From assembly GCA_028274465.1 (NCBI GenBank), contig CM051455.1:125089462-125153461 (forward strand): a stretch of 64,000 bases of DNA, given 5' to 3'. Position 1 is the stretch's first letter, and every line of letters starts with the position of its first letter. The position numbers and the translations under genes are program-made. The notes beneath the pieces were generated by a model. It worked only from the letters and a program-made list of their open reading frames with translations, ran no database searches and had not been told where the DNA came from. This document shows positions 12,205-23,540 of the stretch, piece by piece. The DNA comes from Plantago ovata. Lineage: Eukaryota > Streptophyta > Magnoliopsida > Lamiales > Plantaginaceae.

Positions 12205-12330
12205 GGGACGGGACCTAGTCCCGTCCCCTACCGTGCATGCGGCCGCGGGCGCCGCGGCTGCAGGTGCGGGTGGCGCCTGCGCCCGCGGGCATGGGCGCCG
12301 GCGGCACGCCGCCTGCGTCACGCAGGCGGC
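12205..12330 (-). repeat. GC-rich hairpin block in copia leader
   Basis: Contains GGGACGGGAC/GTCCCGTCCC (12205-12214 and 12218-12227), CCGCGGGCG paired with CGCCCGCGG, and GCCGCCTGCG/CGCAGGCGGC (12308-12317 and 12321-12330). The last stem includes the same GCCGCCT heptamer as the hairpin array. It lies in sharply AT-rich surroundings, about 170-300 nt after the primer site in the sense RNA. Confidence 0.75.
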
Positions 12331-12493
12331 CCTGTCAATATATATAATATTTTAATTTTTTTAAAAAAAAAATATAAATTCTAAATTTATATAAAAAACA
12401 AAACTTTTGAAAATCGAATTAATCATAGAATCAATTGCATCCACATATCTACAAAATCATACAATATATATACGTATATACATAATCTATTAA

Positions 12494-12509
12494 CCTGACT
12501 CCGATACCA
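12494..12509 (-). other. Primer-binding site, initiator-Met type
   Basis: TGGTATCGGAGTCAGG on the minus strand, one base from the 5' LTR. It differs at two positions from the complement of the plant initiator-Met tRNA 3' end as I recall it. This fixes the right-hand LTR as 5' and the element as minus strand. Confidence 0.85.
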
Positions 12510-12510
12510 C

Positions 12511-14613
12511 TGTAAGAAAATACGGTCAGAGTTACCCCTGGGGTACGCAGCGGAATTTCAAAAATTTTCTTAACATGCATGTTAATTGATTATGTATATG
12601 CCGTATATATTTAAACACGTCAATTAGAAGACTAACCTTACTTCCAAAGCAGCTTCCAAGTCTTCGTAATAATCCGGTGTATCTTCTCCTTCGTCGAAGT
12701 CGAAGATATCTGCAATACTTTGATTATCTGCAAGACAATAAAAGTTAGTTTCCAGCTCCTAGAACCTCAACGTTGGTATCCACGGATGTACAGCCTATCG
12801 GAAAGAATGCTAGGATATTCTTTGTGTGACCAAGAAGATGGGACGGCGGTTTTCCTCCGGCAAGGTGGCGCGTGCGTGTGGCTTATAGAGGAGGGGAGAG
12901 CTTTTTTTTCTTTTTTTTCTCTAAGAAAACTGGGTAGAATAATTCTCTAAGAATTGATTGTTCAGAATCATGAAAAATCTCTCAAATAATCTACTATATA
13001 TATTAGTCAATAGAAGTCTAAAGCATAAGCAATTAGACTTCGTAAACGAATAAGAATCTAATTCTTATCGCACTAGGAAACCAATATCAAGTCTAGATTC
13101 ATTCCCAATCAAATTAAAACTCAATCAGGAAAATCTAACTTATCCCTTGGACTTCTAATAGAGGAAGGAGTCGAACTCCTTCCCCTATCCAGCTTGTGCG
13201 CGCGCGCCTGTCCTACGGGAGATAGGTGGGTCCCAATTTTGGGACCCACTTATAGTTCTAAGGTAATTCAAACTCCAAGTAGATTTTACCCATGTGCATA
13301 TGTTAATTCTAAATTAACATATCCTTTCAAATCAAACCTCTATTATATTTTTAAAATATAATCTTTAATTGTATTTACATAAAATACAATTAATTAGCCA
13401 ATTCAATTAATAATTCCAAATTATTAATTCAGCCACTAAATATTATAATTAATTCCAAATTAATTATAATCCATCAATCACAATTAATTCCAAATTAATT
13501 GCGATTCCATCTTCAAGGATATTCGGATAAGCTGAATCACCACATAGTGTGACCCATAGGGCCTCATTGTATTAAACAAGTCCTAGACTAGGCAAAATGG
13601 AATTCCTAGACGGTTCCATTTGCAATATTAATACATGAGGACGTTTGAGAGGTTTCTCAAAGCAAACCCTTTCGTTGCGAAGCCTGTTGCGCTCAACGCG
13701 GCGATGGTAACGTCACTTCATCTGACTTGCTCGAATGTATCTAGGATCGATGAAGTGTCTATCCCAATAATACATCCACGGGCGTCTTCAATGAGTTGCA
13801 TGGTGAATCCAATATCTATTATGACCATCATAATAATATTGATACGCTGGCCAGCGGTTTTACCAATCACAACTATGAACGACTATGAGCAGTGCTCTCC
13901 TGTGCTACACTTGAGAGATGAATCCTTCACAGAATCACTTATCATCCCCATCTGTATGTAGCCATAATCCTGGATCGTGTCTTAGGTCAACTGCTTATTC
14001 AGAGCTGACATCGACGGGTCCACCAAGGATATGGGGCAACAAATGTGATGATAAAGTCTTGTAAGTCCAAAGGACGACTGGCATCACTTCGACAACTTAC
14101 CGGTTCCCATAGACACTTCGGTGTAGAGTATACATCGATGGGAGTGTCCGGTGGGTACTTCCATTGTTCGGTAATCACCCATCGAACAACTATGCGCAGT
14201 TATGGGAACGTTTCTTGATTGTCCAACAATCCGTTCCGTGGTCGTGGGATCGGCTCACACTTGCTCCAACAAGTATAACCTCCACGCATACTAGTCTCAT
14301 CTGGTTCATTCAGACCCCTACATCTGAGATGAACCTCGACTAGGGAGAGTTTGGGATAGATGATAACTCACATAGCTCCCACTATCTGTGTGATCGGTCA
14401 TCTATCCGACGGGACATGTTTAATATCAATACAGACAGAAATAGAGATATGACATGCTGCATGCCTGGTGTAATATAAATATGAAAGTGATACTCAATAG
14501 TAAAACGACAAACATATATCATATTACGTTGACCTGTGTAATAGTACATATATGCCCTCTATAAGGGCTCCATGCCCTTAATAAGGACTGTCTCTAGGAC
14601 ATATACACTATCA
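12511..14613 (-). repeat. 5' LTR of copia element
   Basis: 2103 bases, TGTAAGAAAATACGG to ACACTATCA, paired with 3427-5530. A shorter CG run near 13199 and scattered substitutions distinguish it. The matching TATA-like tract is near 12994-13003. Confidence 0.92.
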
Positions 14614-15524
14614 AAGGGTGCTTCCAAATCAGCAGCGGCAGCTGTGGGGTTCTTCATTTGATACCTAGCAAGCTGTACATCAATAGTCGAGGGTGAAAGG
14701 GCAGCGACCTCGCAATCCCCCTCATCAATGTCCTCGACCCCGTAATAATTGCAGTAGGCTGTGATGAAGCTCGGAAAGATGAAGGGCTTCTTCTTCTTTT
14801 CCCAGTGGCGCTCATACTCTTCATACATGATGTGACCGATGTCGATTCGATGCTTGTCGATCAAGCAGTAGAGGAGCTCGGCGTAATTTGGCTGTATCCA
14901 AGTGTCATTCTTCCTAGGGATCAAGTTGAAGATGCAGAATTTCATCATCACCTTAGCCTCGATGCTAAGGTCGCTCTGACGGATCCATGCAGGTTCTACT
15001 CCGGTTTCTGGATACCTGTACTCCCTGTTGCAGATCACGTCCGTAATGTATCTTCCTATCCCCCTAGAGGCCCTCGAATATTCGTAGGCATGGTTGCTCC
15101 CTATGAACTCCCACTGCCCAAAATGGATGAATGAAGAAGTTGTTTCTGGCGTCCATGGTATTATTAGGCCTCGAACTAGTACCCCCTCCTTCTCCTCGAG
15201 ATCAGTGAATCCAGTGTAGAACTCTTGGAGGAGGCTCACGTCGTACCCCTTGAACCTGTTGGAACTATACCAAACCCAATTCCTTTTTGATGCCAATCGG
15301 GAGAGCGTCCTATACCCCGCCGTTTGAGCTACTTCCTCCGGAATATCAATCCGTCTGTCTGGTATGATCGATCTACCACCTTGGGCTAGCTCTGCTTCGA
15401 GCCTTTGTCAGACATCTACCGCAGCTAGAGACAACTCGTACAAGTCGTGAGAAGGTTGGGAGCTTGATGCTACCCCCTTTCCCTTCTTGCTCGATCCAGC
15501 TCTCCTTGATCCTCTTGGAGCCAT
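14614..15524 (-). pseudogene. ORF2 of Athila-like B element, N-terminal part
   Basis: ATG at 15524, six bases after a predicted 3' splice site (TTTGTAG). The N-terminus is basic and serine-rich (MAPRGSRRAGSSKKGKG), followed by one TGA stop near 15413 and then an open frame containing KRNWVWYSS, LLQEFYTGF and VRGLIIPWTPETTSSFIHF. The region around VRG resembles Athila ORF1/plant transposon-type domains (PF03078 or PF20167, from memory). The copia insertion cuts it after EAPF; the rest is at 2992-3426. Uncut length would be about 446 codons. Role unknown; sometimes called envelope-like. Confidence 0.75.
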
Positions 15525-15529
15525 GATTC

Positions 15530-16069
15530 CTACAAACAGCAATTAGTATCTTGTATGACACAAAACAGACTTATGGATATGCAAATGTACGAGCGAACAA
15601 ACGAGCAATATCTACAACAATCGAACTCCTCAAAAACCCAATGTCTAGTCTAGCTACTTCATCATGCAATATATCAATGTAACTACTAGAATCACATATC
15701 ACATTATGCTCTTTCTATTCAACAAATGCCTTGAATCACAAGGCTCAATTCATACCATAGTAACAAAAATCTAACTACATAAATCTTCAACTTCATTAAT
15801 CATGCATTCTACCACTACATCCATCATTATCATATCAACAAACACATGTTTAAACATGGAATGAAAGTAAAAGATACATTTCCTAACAAGATATATCATC
15901 TAATAGCAAAAAACCTCAAACCAACAAACCAAGCCTAATTGAACATGCAATTGATAGTGAATAACGTTTCTAATCACACAAATCATCAACCCATACATCA
16001 TACAAGCTTAATTGAAGCATAAATCAAAAAACCCCCAAATTTGAAAAATTAGGGTTCATGTGAGATTAC
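15530..16069 (-). other. Predicted intron before ORF2
   Basis: On the minus strand a good donor (GAG|GTAATC) at 16069 and acceptor (TTTGTAG|GAATC) ending at 15530 bound an AT-rich 540-base segment directly before the ORF2 ATG. The subfamily copy on the plus strand has the same arrangement with nearly the same length (40863-41403). Splicing is predicted, not shown. Confidence 0.65.
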
Positions 16070-16295
16070 CTCAAATCCGAAGATTGAATGAACTAGGAAG
16101 AGATTTGTTCGGATGAAAAGAAAGAGCACGTAACGGGCTTCGATTGAAGCTAAAGAACACACAATTTGATGGAATAATGAAGAAGTTATGAAAGATTGAA
16201 GATATTTTGAAAAATGGAGAATTTTTTGGAGTTAGATGAAGAACATGGAGAAAAATGAGAGAAATGGGGGGTAACCCCCGTTTTTCTCTTCTGCA

Positions 16296-16440
16296 GAGTC
16301 GTGGGGCGAGTCGCCCCACGCCTGGGGCGAGTCGCCCCGTGCGGGGCGAATCGCCCCGCATGTCGGGCGAATCGCCCCGCGCGTACAGAGAGCGCGGCGC
16401 TCTCTGGACTCGTGGGGCGATTCGCCCCCACCTCCTGAGG
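16296..16440 (-). repeat. Internal GGGGCGA palindrome array (B minus)
   Basis: Five palindromes of type GGGGCGA-N-TCGCCCC at 16303, 16324, 16343, 16365 and 16414, plus an imperfect hairpin with AGAGAGC/GCTCTCT arms (16386-16405) and CCTCCTGAGG. Order and spacing mirror 40509-40628. It lies between protease and the intron of ORF2. Arginine/proline-rich reading frames across it are composition artefacts. Confidence 0.85.
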
Positions 16441-16696
16441 TGGGGAGACGAAACTTTTTGAAAAAACGCGGTTTTTAAGTCCCCGAAAACCATTTTACTC
16501 ATAAAACCACTCGAAAAAGTTCACTCAAACAAAAACAAAAGCACATACGACACAGAGACGAACAAATTCACATATGAAAAGCAAATTGTTCAAGTATGAA
16601 TGCATGTAATAAAGCGGTAAAAAAGCGATAAAAACTCCGGGTTGCCTCCCGGATAGCGCCATTGTTTAATGTCTTTGACTCGACTCCTGTCTGCGC

Positions 16697-18847
16697 CTAT
16701 CTCTTCTTCTTGTGGGTACTAGACTTCCCCTTCATGGATCTTCTCCTCATGCCACGAACCTGTGAATAAAAATGAACATAGACAGCAAGACCACAGTAGT
16801 TAATAGTGTGAGAAGTATCAGGTGGATCAGATATGGCTCGCAACACATGTCGCTTGCCATCCACCTCAATGGTGCAAGTCCTTCGGTAGATGTCTATCAC
16901 TGAGCGTAGCTTAGTCAAGAACGTTCGCCCCAAGAGAACGACATCCCCCATCCCAGGTGTAGACGCCGACATAACTAAAAAATTGGTGTATACAGAAGCT
17001 TCACCAATCTTGACCAATACATTCTTCACAACGCCTTCGGGTCTCACAAAGGATCCATCCGCCAATTGCACAATAGCCTTATGCTCAGATAGTTTTCCAA
17101 GGCTACTCTTCTCGAACACATTCATAGGGAGCACATTAGAGTAGGATCCCGTGTCTAGTGTGGCACGGACATCTTCAAGCTCACCAATCCCGACCTTAAC
17201 ATCGAAACTTTAAGGGAGTGGCTCGGGATCCTCTTGCTCCTCTTCACTCTCGTCAGAACCAAGGTCCTTCTCTTCTTCCTTAGCCTGTGGGGGCACTTCC
17301 CCCTTGCAACACTCGCACTTAGCAACCTTCTTGATGGTGATTTGAACAGGTAGATCACCCACCAAGGTAATGGACATCGACTTCTCAGTGTTGCTAGGCA
17401 GCTTGCCTTGCTCCCTACTTGCTCCTCGGTCGATCAACTCTTGCATCTTTTGTTGGGCAAGTCTAGTGCTCTCTTCCAACCTATCAAGTCTCGCCCTAGT
17501 CTTCTCAGAATCTTCTTCATAACGTTTGAGAAAACTTTGGGTGTGATCAACCATCTTTTGCAAGTTCTCCATCAGTTGAGCCGACTTCGACTTCGGTTGT
17601 TCTTTCGGAGCGGGGTTTTCGCAGTGATCATTACCATAGTTAAGCCTACTACGGTCTTGGTTAGGACCATAAGTTTGGCTAGCCGGTGCATATCATTGAT
17701 CGTTTCGTAACCCTCTTCTCCAAAATCCACCTCGAGGATTCCTACCATCTTGTCCGTAGCTAGCTTCTTGAGTACCAAACTCCGTAGCAAAGGCTTCCTC
17801 TTCGCCTCCTTGAACCCAGTTGCCATCATCATACGCAAGCTCCGATCTACACATATGTGCTCCATGCCCATAGTTCTTGCATATTCGGCAAACTTCGTTC
17901 GAAACAGCTGTTCCAGTGGCGCTCTTGAGGACTTGCTTCAATTCGTTGGTAAAGCACTCGAATTGATCCACATTCCCCCCATACATAGGGGCTTCTTGAG
18001 TCGGTGGAGCTTCAGGTCCACGTCTCCTAACCATTGCCCTTGGGTCCTTGAACTGCGAACCCTTAGCAAGCCTTTCGAAAACTGCCCAGACGGCTTCTGC
18101 GGTTTCCTCCCAAATATTGCCACGACATTGGAAATACACCACTTGTTGGTTCTCGAAGGTTAGTCCATTGTAGAAGTGTTGGACTAGGTCAGAAAGCTCA
18201 AAACCATGGTGAGGGCACTTGTTCATGAGGTCTTGGAACCTCTCAAACACGGTGTAGATGGTCTCATCATAGTCCTGTTTGAATCCAGTGATTTGCGCCT
18301 CTAGCGCGGTAGTCAAGGTGTGAGGGGAGTATTTTTCCATGAAAGCTGAAAAAACCTTCTCCCAAGTGTCCAACGAGCCTGCTGGTAGAGAACTCAACCA
18401 TGACTTGGCTCTGTCGCCAAGCCCCATAGCAAAAACCTTCATCCTCAACTCATCCGTTGTTATTTCAACTCCGGGTCATGGGAGTTGGTTGACGAAATCG
18501 TCGATATCGTGCAAGTACCCCATCACATCTTCCCTTGCTAAGTCATAGAACCTCGGAAGTTGTTGGAATGCGTGGTTCTTGATTTCCAGATCTCGAGCTG
18601 CAGATGAAAGAACAATCGCCGGTCCCCTCATACGATCCTTGGAGGGTTGAACCCATGCTTTCAGTGGTCTAGCTTCTGCCATTCCGTCGATTTCCTTGAA
18701 AAGGCTGTGTAGAGATTCAGAGAAATCGGTATCCTCTATTTCCTCTAGTTCACGCCTTTGAAGTAGTCGCCTTCTTTGGTGGTAGACTCTGTCGATCTCA
18801 GCAATTGAATCAGCAAGCGGTGTTCCTCTAGATCATGTATGTGGCAT
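16697..18847 (-). pseudogene. gag: Gag-protease of Athila-like B element
   Basis: ATG at 18847 (MPHT then stop). Gag core includes MAEARPLKAWVQP, DRMRGPAIVL, MGLGDRAKSWLSSLPAGSL, KCPHHGFELSDLV and FYNGLTFENQQVV; a CCHC knuckle CRICKNYGHGAHMC follows, then a coiled coil (MENLQKMVDHTQSFLKRYEE) and a retropepsin with DTGS (near 17150) and VLLGRTFLTKLRSV. Stops interrupt it near 18834, 18472, 17690 and 17210; two look like C-to-T changes when compared with sister copies (CGA to TGA, CAA to TAA). The frame ends with a basic tail at 16697. No pol domain follows. Confidence 0.88.
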
Positions 18848-18974
18848 ACACTATCTGTAACAAACTAGGAAAGCAGTGTCAGAGAGAGAGATTAAATAGG
18901 AAAACTAAAAACTACTAGAACTAGGAATTGAATGCTGAAAATATAAACAAATTAAACAGAAAAAAGGAGTATAG

Positions 18975-18992
18975 TCTCCGGCAGCGGCGCCA
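18975..18992 (-). other. Primer-binding site, tRNA-Asp-like (mutated)
   Basis: TGGCGCCGCTGCCGGAGA on the minus strand, three bases from the 5' LTR; two changes against the site at 23380. The intact version matches the complement of plant tRNA-Asp (GTC), the primer usual for Athila. Confidence 0.85.
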
Positions 18993-18995
18993 ATT

Positions 18996-20250
18996 TGATG
19001 TAACGGGAATTGTCGGTTCTAATTAATCAAATAAATTTGTATTTAGCCAAAGGCAATTCACAACTACAACGAAAACCGTAGTGTAGCAGTAGAATAACCT
19101 CGAGTGTCGGTCTCTAAGGACTATAACTAGCTTTATCTAATCTAATTTAAGAATATATAGAACAGCAGACGATTTAGCAAAGGTTTTTCTTAACAGATAA
19201 TGGAGATTGGTGATAGTATGGTCATTCAAAGCATAACGGGTTAATAATCATGCATAAATTCCTCGGTCTTGCATGGAGATCTTTTGATCAATGAATTGTC
19301 CAGTTGTAATTATTCAACACTACGAAGATATAGATTTAGATAGATCGTAAGATCAATGAATTGTCCAATTGTGCTAAAAAATTCTCCAACAATACGAAGA
19401 TAGATATTTAGATAGATCAAAAAAATAAAGCAATAACACAGAGTATAATGCGCGATATAGCCATTAGCATAATTATCAACCCTTCGCTAAGAAATCACAT
19501 ACTATCACCAACGAGAAGTTTAGCTACTCATAGTTGTCATGCAATCAACATAAATCATACCACGAATGAATGAAAACATGATGAAAGATATATAAAAATA
19601 AGTAGAAAAACTATAAGATACAATGTTACCGAAGGTTGTCAGTCTCCGAAGAATCGTGATCTTACAAGCTCCAAACTGCTAAGAAAAAGTATCTCCTAAG
19701 CTAAGAACCCCAGAACAGGCTCTGGGGAATTCCTACCTAAAACTACAAAGAAAGCTGAGAGAAAAGGTCTGAAAAAGTATGAAAAATGGAGAAAACTGAG
19801 CAACTATATATAGGCTACGAATTGTGTGGGGCGAAGGGCCCCACACACCGGGCGCGATTCGCCTGGTGTGGGGCGATTCGCCCCACATCCCGGGCGACTC
19901 GCCCGGGAGTAATTTTCGGTCCAGAACGCGTTTTTGGATTTCTTCCCCCTTTCGGACTCGGTTTCTGACTTCTAGTGACCTTCTAGCCTCCAGATTCGAC
20001 CCCTAGACTTCAAATCCTATCCGAAATCTTTCAGATACTCCAATTAGGTTTCTGGAACACCAATTCCTTGTCTACTTCAATATAATTGCCCGGAAAACCT
20101 CGTTTTTCAACCAAAACCTGTAAAATAAAAACTAAAGGGAAACGTGACACTATTCTAATAAAATGCACTAAAATATAGCTAAATTAACATAGATGATAGT
20201 TAAAATAGGTGAAAAATACTCAAATGAAAGTGTAAAATACACATTCATCA
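18996..20250 (-). repeat. 5' LTR of Athila-like B element
   Basis: 1255 bases, TGATGTAACGGG to TTCATCA. TATA CTATATATAG at 19804-19813 with the palindrome cluster at about 19826-19910, upstream in the sense direction. Retains the block of about 86 bases lost from the 3' copy. Confidence 0.92.
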
Positions 20251-22570
20251 AACATCTTCTTCATAGCTCTTGTGATAAAGACTGATGTCTTTCTGAGGTA
20301 TTGTAAGAGTGGTAGTGCGTCTCAGCACTGTAGCCAATATTTTCCCAATGTCAAGTGGGCTCTCAACAAGAAATGCCTCATCTTCTGCTTTGCAGGCATC
20401 ATGGACTTTCTTCAGTGCCAAAATTCTAGGAGTAAACTCCTCAACTCTTGGGAACGGCACTAGGTTTGGGGTCAAGGAATGAACTTTTAGTTCTGAAGCA
20501 AACTAATCATCCTCTAGCAGCAATTCTCCTCTCAGATCATCATCTATATCATTTATGTAGTCAAGAGCAGGAATTTGAAGAACTTTGGGGTCTCTTTTGG
20601 ATTGTTCATCCTCATTTGCTGATAAGTCATCGTCATCCTCAGATTCATCAAGGTCAGCAACCTTGGAACCTAAGTCAGCAGCTTCATTTCCTTTTGGTTG
20701 AGTGGTTGCTGATGGCAACACTTCAGACTCAACAACTGGAGTTTCACCAGTAGTTAGTTTTAATTGAGTAGTTGCTGAGGGAAACGTTTGAGACTCAATT
20801 ACTGGAGTTTCGCCAGTAGTTAGTTTTAATTGAGTAGTTGCTGAGGGCAACGTTTGAGACTCAATGACTGGAGTTTCGCCAGTAGTTAATGGAAGGGAGG
20901 GGACTTCCTTTGGTCTTACTCCTGAAGATTCACCAATTTCTAGATCCTTTGTATGCCTTGCATGGATCAATAGACTGTTCTGTAGAGCGCGTTGGTAATC
21001 TTCATCCAATTCATCTTCATCATCAAGGTTTGCATCAGTGACCTTGGCATCAGAAATTTGGTTCTTGCCATTTTTCAAGGCAACCCGTTTTCTGGCATAT
21101 TCTTCTTCAGTATCAGCACCTTGTACAGGTGCTTGATTTTCAGCAGCAGAAGGAGCAGGTTGAGATTCATGCTGAGGTTGTGGTTGTTCAGCTTGCTGAT
21201 TGTCTTGTTGAGTATTTTCAGCAACTGTCAATTTTAAGCCACCAGCATCAGGACTTGGACCTTGATTGTCATCATCATCGTCTTTCTTGTCCTTTGAATC
21301 TTTCCCTTCATCATCACTGGATCGGTTGGAATATTTTCATCTTCTTCTTCTTCATCATCATCGGTCAGAATTACTAGCTCGAGATGCTTGTACAAAGCAA
21401 CACTCGTTACTTCCTCTTCCTCATTTATTTTGTGGGGATCAGCCACCACGGGTACAAATGAACCCTTGATCATCACAGCTTGTTCAGCTGGAGAGGCACT
21501 CTTGAATTTTGCCTTCATATTCTCTCTGATTTGAGCAATCAGATTTGAACTCATTTGCTGAGAATATGTCATTTCTTCAGGAAGTATGGAATGAACGAAT
21601 GTCTCGAGCTTTAGTAGAGAAGATCTCTTTTTCTCATTAGATAGATGAATATGGAGATCAGAGAAATCCATTCGCCTGTATCTTTGCCAGTTGCTGACGG
21701 ACTTAGCAACTCTTGACAAAGTTGTTCTCTTGAAATTCAAGTATAGTTCCTCAGAACTTACTTGTTGATCTTCAGTGATGAGTACCACTTTAGTGGTCTC
21801 CTTTAGAGCCTGAAAAAGAACGATATTTAGATCAGGATAGGTTTGGATAATTGCTTTAGAGTTCAAAGCTGAAACATGAATTACCTGCTGAGATTCAGCA
21901 AGCTCATGTTGTACAATTTCCATTCCTTGAGGAGCTTGAGTAGCATCCTCCATTTGTTCATCCTGAAATAAATTTGAGTTAGATACAAGTACTAAGCTGT
22001 CAAACTTAGTTTTATTACCAAAAACATTAACTACCTGCTGAGCAGGGAGTGGTGATTCTGGTGCAGAGGCTTCAGCAACCATCTGACTTGCATCTTGAGA
22101 AGTCTGTAGAGATAACATAATATTAGCAAAAGAATAAGTTTCAGAAATCGAAGTTTTACTGATGGTTGAATTATCTACCTGCTGAAGAAGGACAGGTTGT
22201 GGCTCAGTCCTTTCAGCATTAACAGTTTCTTCATTTTCTGGGACTGTTTCTTCAGCAGACTTCTTGTCTTGCTCTGTTTGAGAAAGCTGCGCGGTTTCAG
22301 CAATCTCCCTTGTCTCTGAAATGACAAGTTGAGCAGAAGCATCTTGACCTTTAAGCTCACTGCTTGTCATGAAGACATCAATGGATTTGTTGGATGATTC
22401 TTCAATCTCCAACTTCATTTGTTGGCTTATAGCTTCCAGTACAAGCTGGACTTTGTCAATTGATGTCTTTGGTGAACTTGGGCCAGTATTCTCAGCATCA
22501 CGAGATGCGTCGTTGAATAGTGCTTCTTGTGTTTCAGCAACTTCTGGAACTTGAACCATTGCTGTCTCAG
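20251..22570 (-). pseudogene. Sirevirus extra 3' ORF, middle part
   Basis: Continues in frame from 28532 once one CTCAG duplication is removed, and continues into 273-1 on the far side. The peptide is acidic and low in complexity with repeated VAET/AES-type motifs, three tandem 22-residue repeats (20699-20896) and predicted disorder. A one-base frameshift near 21310 (in a GATGATGATGA-like stretch) and a TAG near 20503 break it. No known catalytic domain. Its size, summed with flanking parts, exceeds 1400 codons, far beyond a usual Sirevirus accessory ORF. Confidence 0.72.
20699..20896 (-). repeat. Three tandem 66-bp repeats in Sirevirus ORF
   Basis: Units begin at 20699, 20765 and 20831; the third is incomplete at its end. 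They encode a 22-residue repeat around LTTGETPVIES and PSATTQLK. Unit length is a multiple of three, so the frame is kept. Confidence 0.88.
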
Positions 22571-23376
22571 TGATGAACATATATTTTACACGTTCATTCG
22601 AGTCTTTTTCACCTAATTTAGCTATCCTCTATGTTAATTTAGCTATATTTTAGTACATTTTAGTAGAATAGTGTCACGTTTCCCTTTAGATTTTATTTTA
22701 CAGGTTTTGGTTGAAATTCAGAGATTTACGGGCAATTATATTAAAGTCTACAAGGAATTGGTGTTCCAGAAGCCTATTTGGAGTATCTGAAGGTTTCCGG
22801 ATAGGATTTGGAGTATAGGGGTCGAATCTGGAGGTTAGAAGGCCATTAGAAGTCCGAAACCGAGTCCGAAAAGGCAAAGAAATCCAAAACCGCGTCGAAA
22901 ACGCGAAAAATTCGCGTTCACACTGGGGGGCGAACCGCCCCAGAGGATTTTCGGGCCTATATATAGTTGCGAGTTTTCTCTCCGAAATTCATATCTTTCC
23001 AAGCCTACTTTCTCACCTCTCTCTATAGTTTTAGGTAGGAACTACCCGGGGCCTGTCCTGGGAGTTCCATAGCTTAGGGGATACTTTTTTATAGCAGTTT
23101 GGAGCTCGTAGGACCACAATCATCCGGAGATTGACAACCTTCGGTAACTTTGTATCTTACAACTTTTAACTACTTATTTTATATATTCTTTCAATATGTT
23201 TTCTTCTATGATTGCTATTGATTGCATGCACATTATGAGTAGCTAAATTTATCGTTGGTGGTAGTATGTGAATTCTTAGCGAGGGAAGATAATCATGCTA
23301 ATGGCTATATCGCGCATTATACTCCGTGTCATTGCTTTATTTGACTGAACCGGGACTGACAAACTCGCGTTCATCA
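22571..23376 (+). repeat. 5' LTR of subfamily A, internally deleted
   Basis: 806 bases against 1278 in the 3' LTR. The missing segment of about 472 bases lies between two TTATTT copies (GCTTTATTT and AAATTTATTT in the full LTR), one copy remaining at about 23337-23342. TATA CTATATATAG at 22957-22966, preceded by one GGGGCGAACCGCCCC palindrome; the 3' LTR has two. Confidence 0.92.
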
Positions 23377-23379
23377 AAT

Positions 23380-23397
23380 TGGCGCCGTTGCCGGGGA
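23380..23397 (+). other. Primer-binding site, tRNA-Asp
   Basis: TGGCGCCGTTGCCGGGGA, three bases after the LTR end. It is the exact complement of the plant tRNA-Asp (GTC) 3' end as I recall it. Same site at 50780. Confidence 0.9.
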
Positions 23398-23540
23398 CTA
23401 TACTCCTTTTTTCTGTTTAATTTGTTTTTATTTATAGCTTTAGATTCCTAATTCTTTTAGTTTTAGTTTTCCTTTTTTAATTTCTCTCTGCTTTCCTAGT
23501 TTGTTTCTAATCTCTTTACCTAGTTTGTCACAGATAGTGT

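Larger units (their letters stand above)
11001..12493 (-). other. Copia 5' leader, structured noncoding
   Basis: About 1.5 kb between primer site and gag ATG with no credible ORF. It holds four tandem hairpins (11560-11726), an AT-rich stretch (11730-12200) and a GC-rich palindromic block (12205-12330). Such leaders normally carry dimerization and packaging signals; assignment here is inference. Confidence 0.7.
3427..14613 (-). mobile_element. Ty1/copia element with 2.1-kb LTRs
   Basis: Minus-strand copia element: LTRs 3427-5530 and 12511-14613, initiator-Met primer site at 12494-12509, long structured leader (11001-12493), gag-protease (10998-9655), integrase, RT and RNase H (ending 5671), and a polypurine tract at 5531. 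Flanks are AAGGC (3422-3426) and AAGGG (14614-14618), one mismatch. It sits in ORF2 of the Athila-like element. Several stops and a solo LTR within RT make it dead. The LTR pair differs by only a few bases per hundred by eye. Confidence 0.92.
274..20250 (-). mobile_element. Athila-like non-autonomous gypsy element, subfamily B (minus)
   Basis: Full-length minus-strand element: 5' LTR 18996-20250, tRNA-Asp-like primer site, gag-protease (18847-16697), palindrome array, intron-like segment, ORF2 (from 15524), long 3' noncoding part, polypurine tract and 3' LTR 274-1445. Flanks are ACATC at 269-273 and 20252-20256, with one extra A at 20251. ORF2 is split by the copia element 3427-14613. No RT, RNase H or integrase is present, so movement needed enzymes in trans. 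Gag resembles Athila Gag (a KCPHHG motif and a following FYNGLT). Confidence 0.87.

Noticed and set aside
16071..16502. Arginine-rich frames over the internal palindrome array
   Set aside because: Repeated GGGGCGA palindromes give RFAP/GRFAP-type peptides in every frame.
23380..23397. tRNA gene
   Set aside because: Only the 3' 18 bases of tRNA-Asp are matched, in antisense, next to an LTR; it is a primer-binding site.
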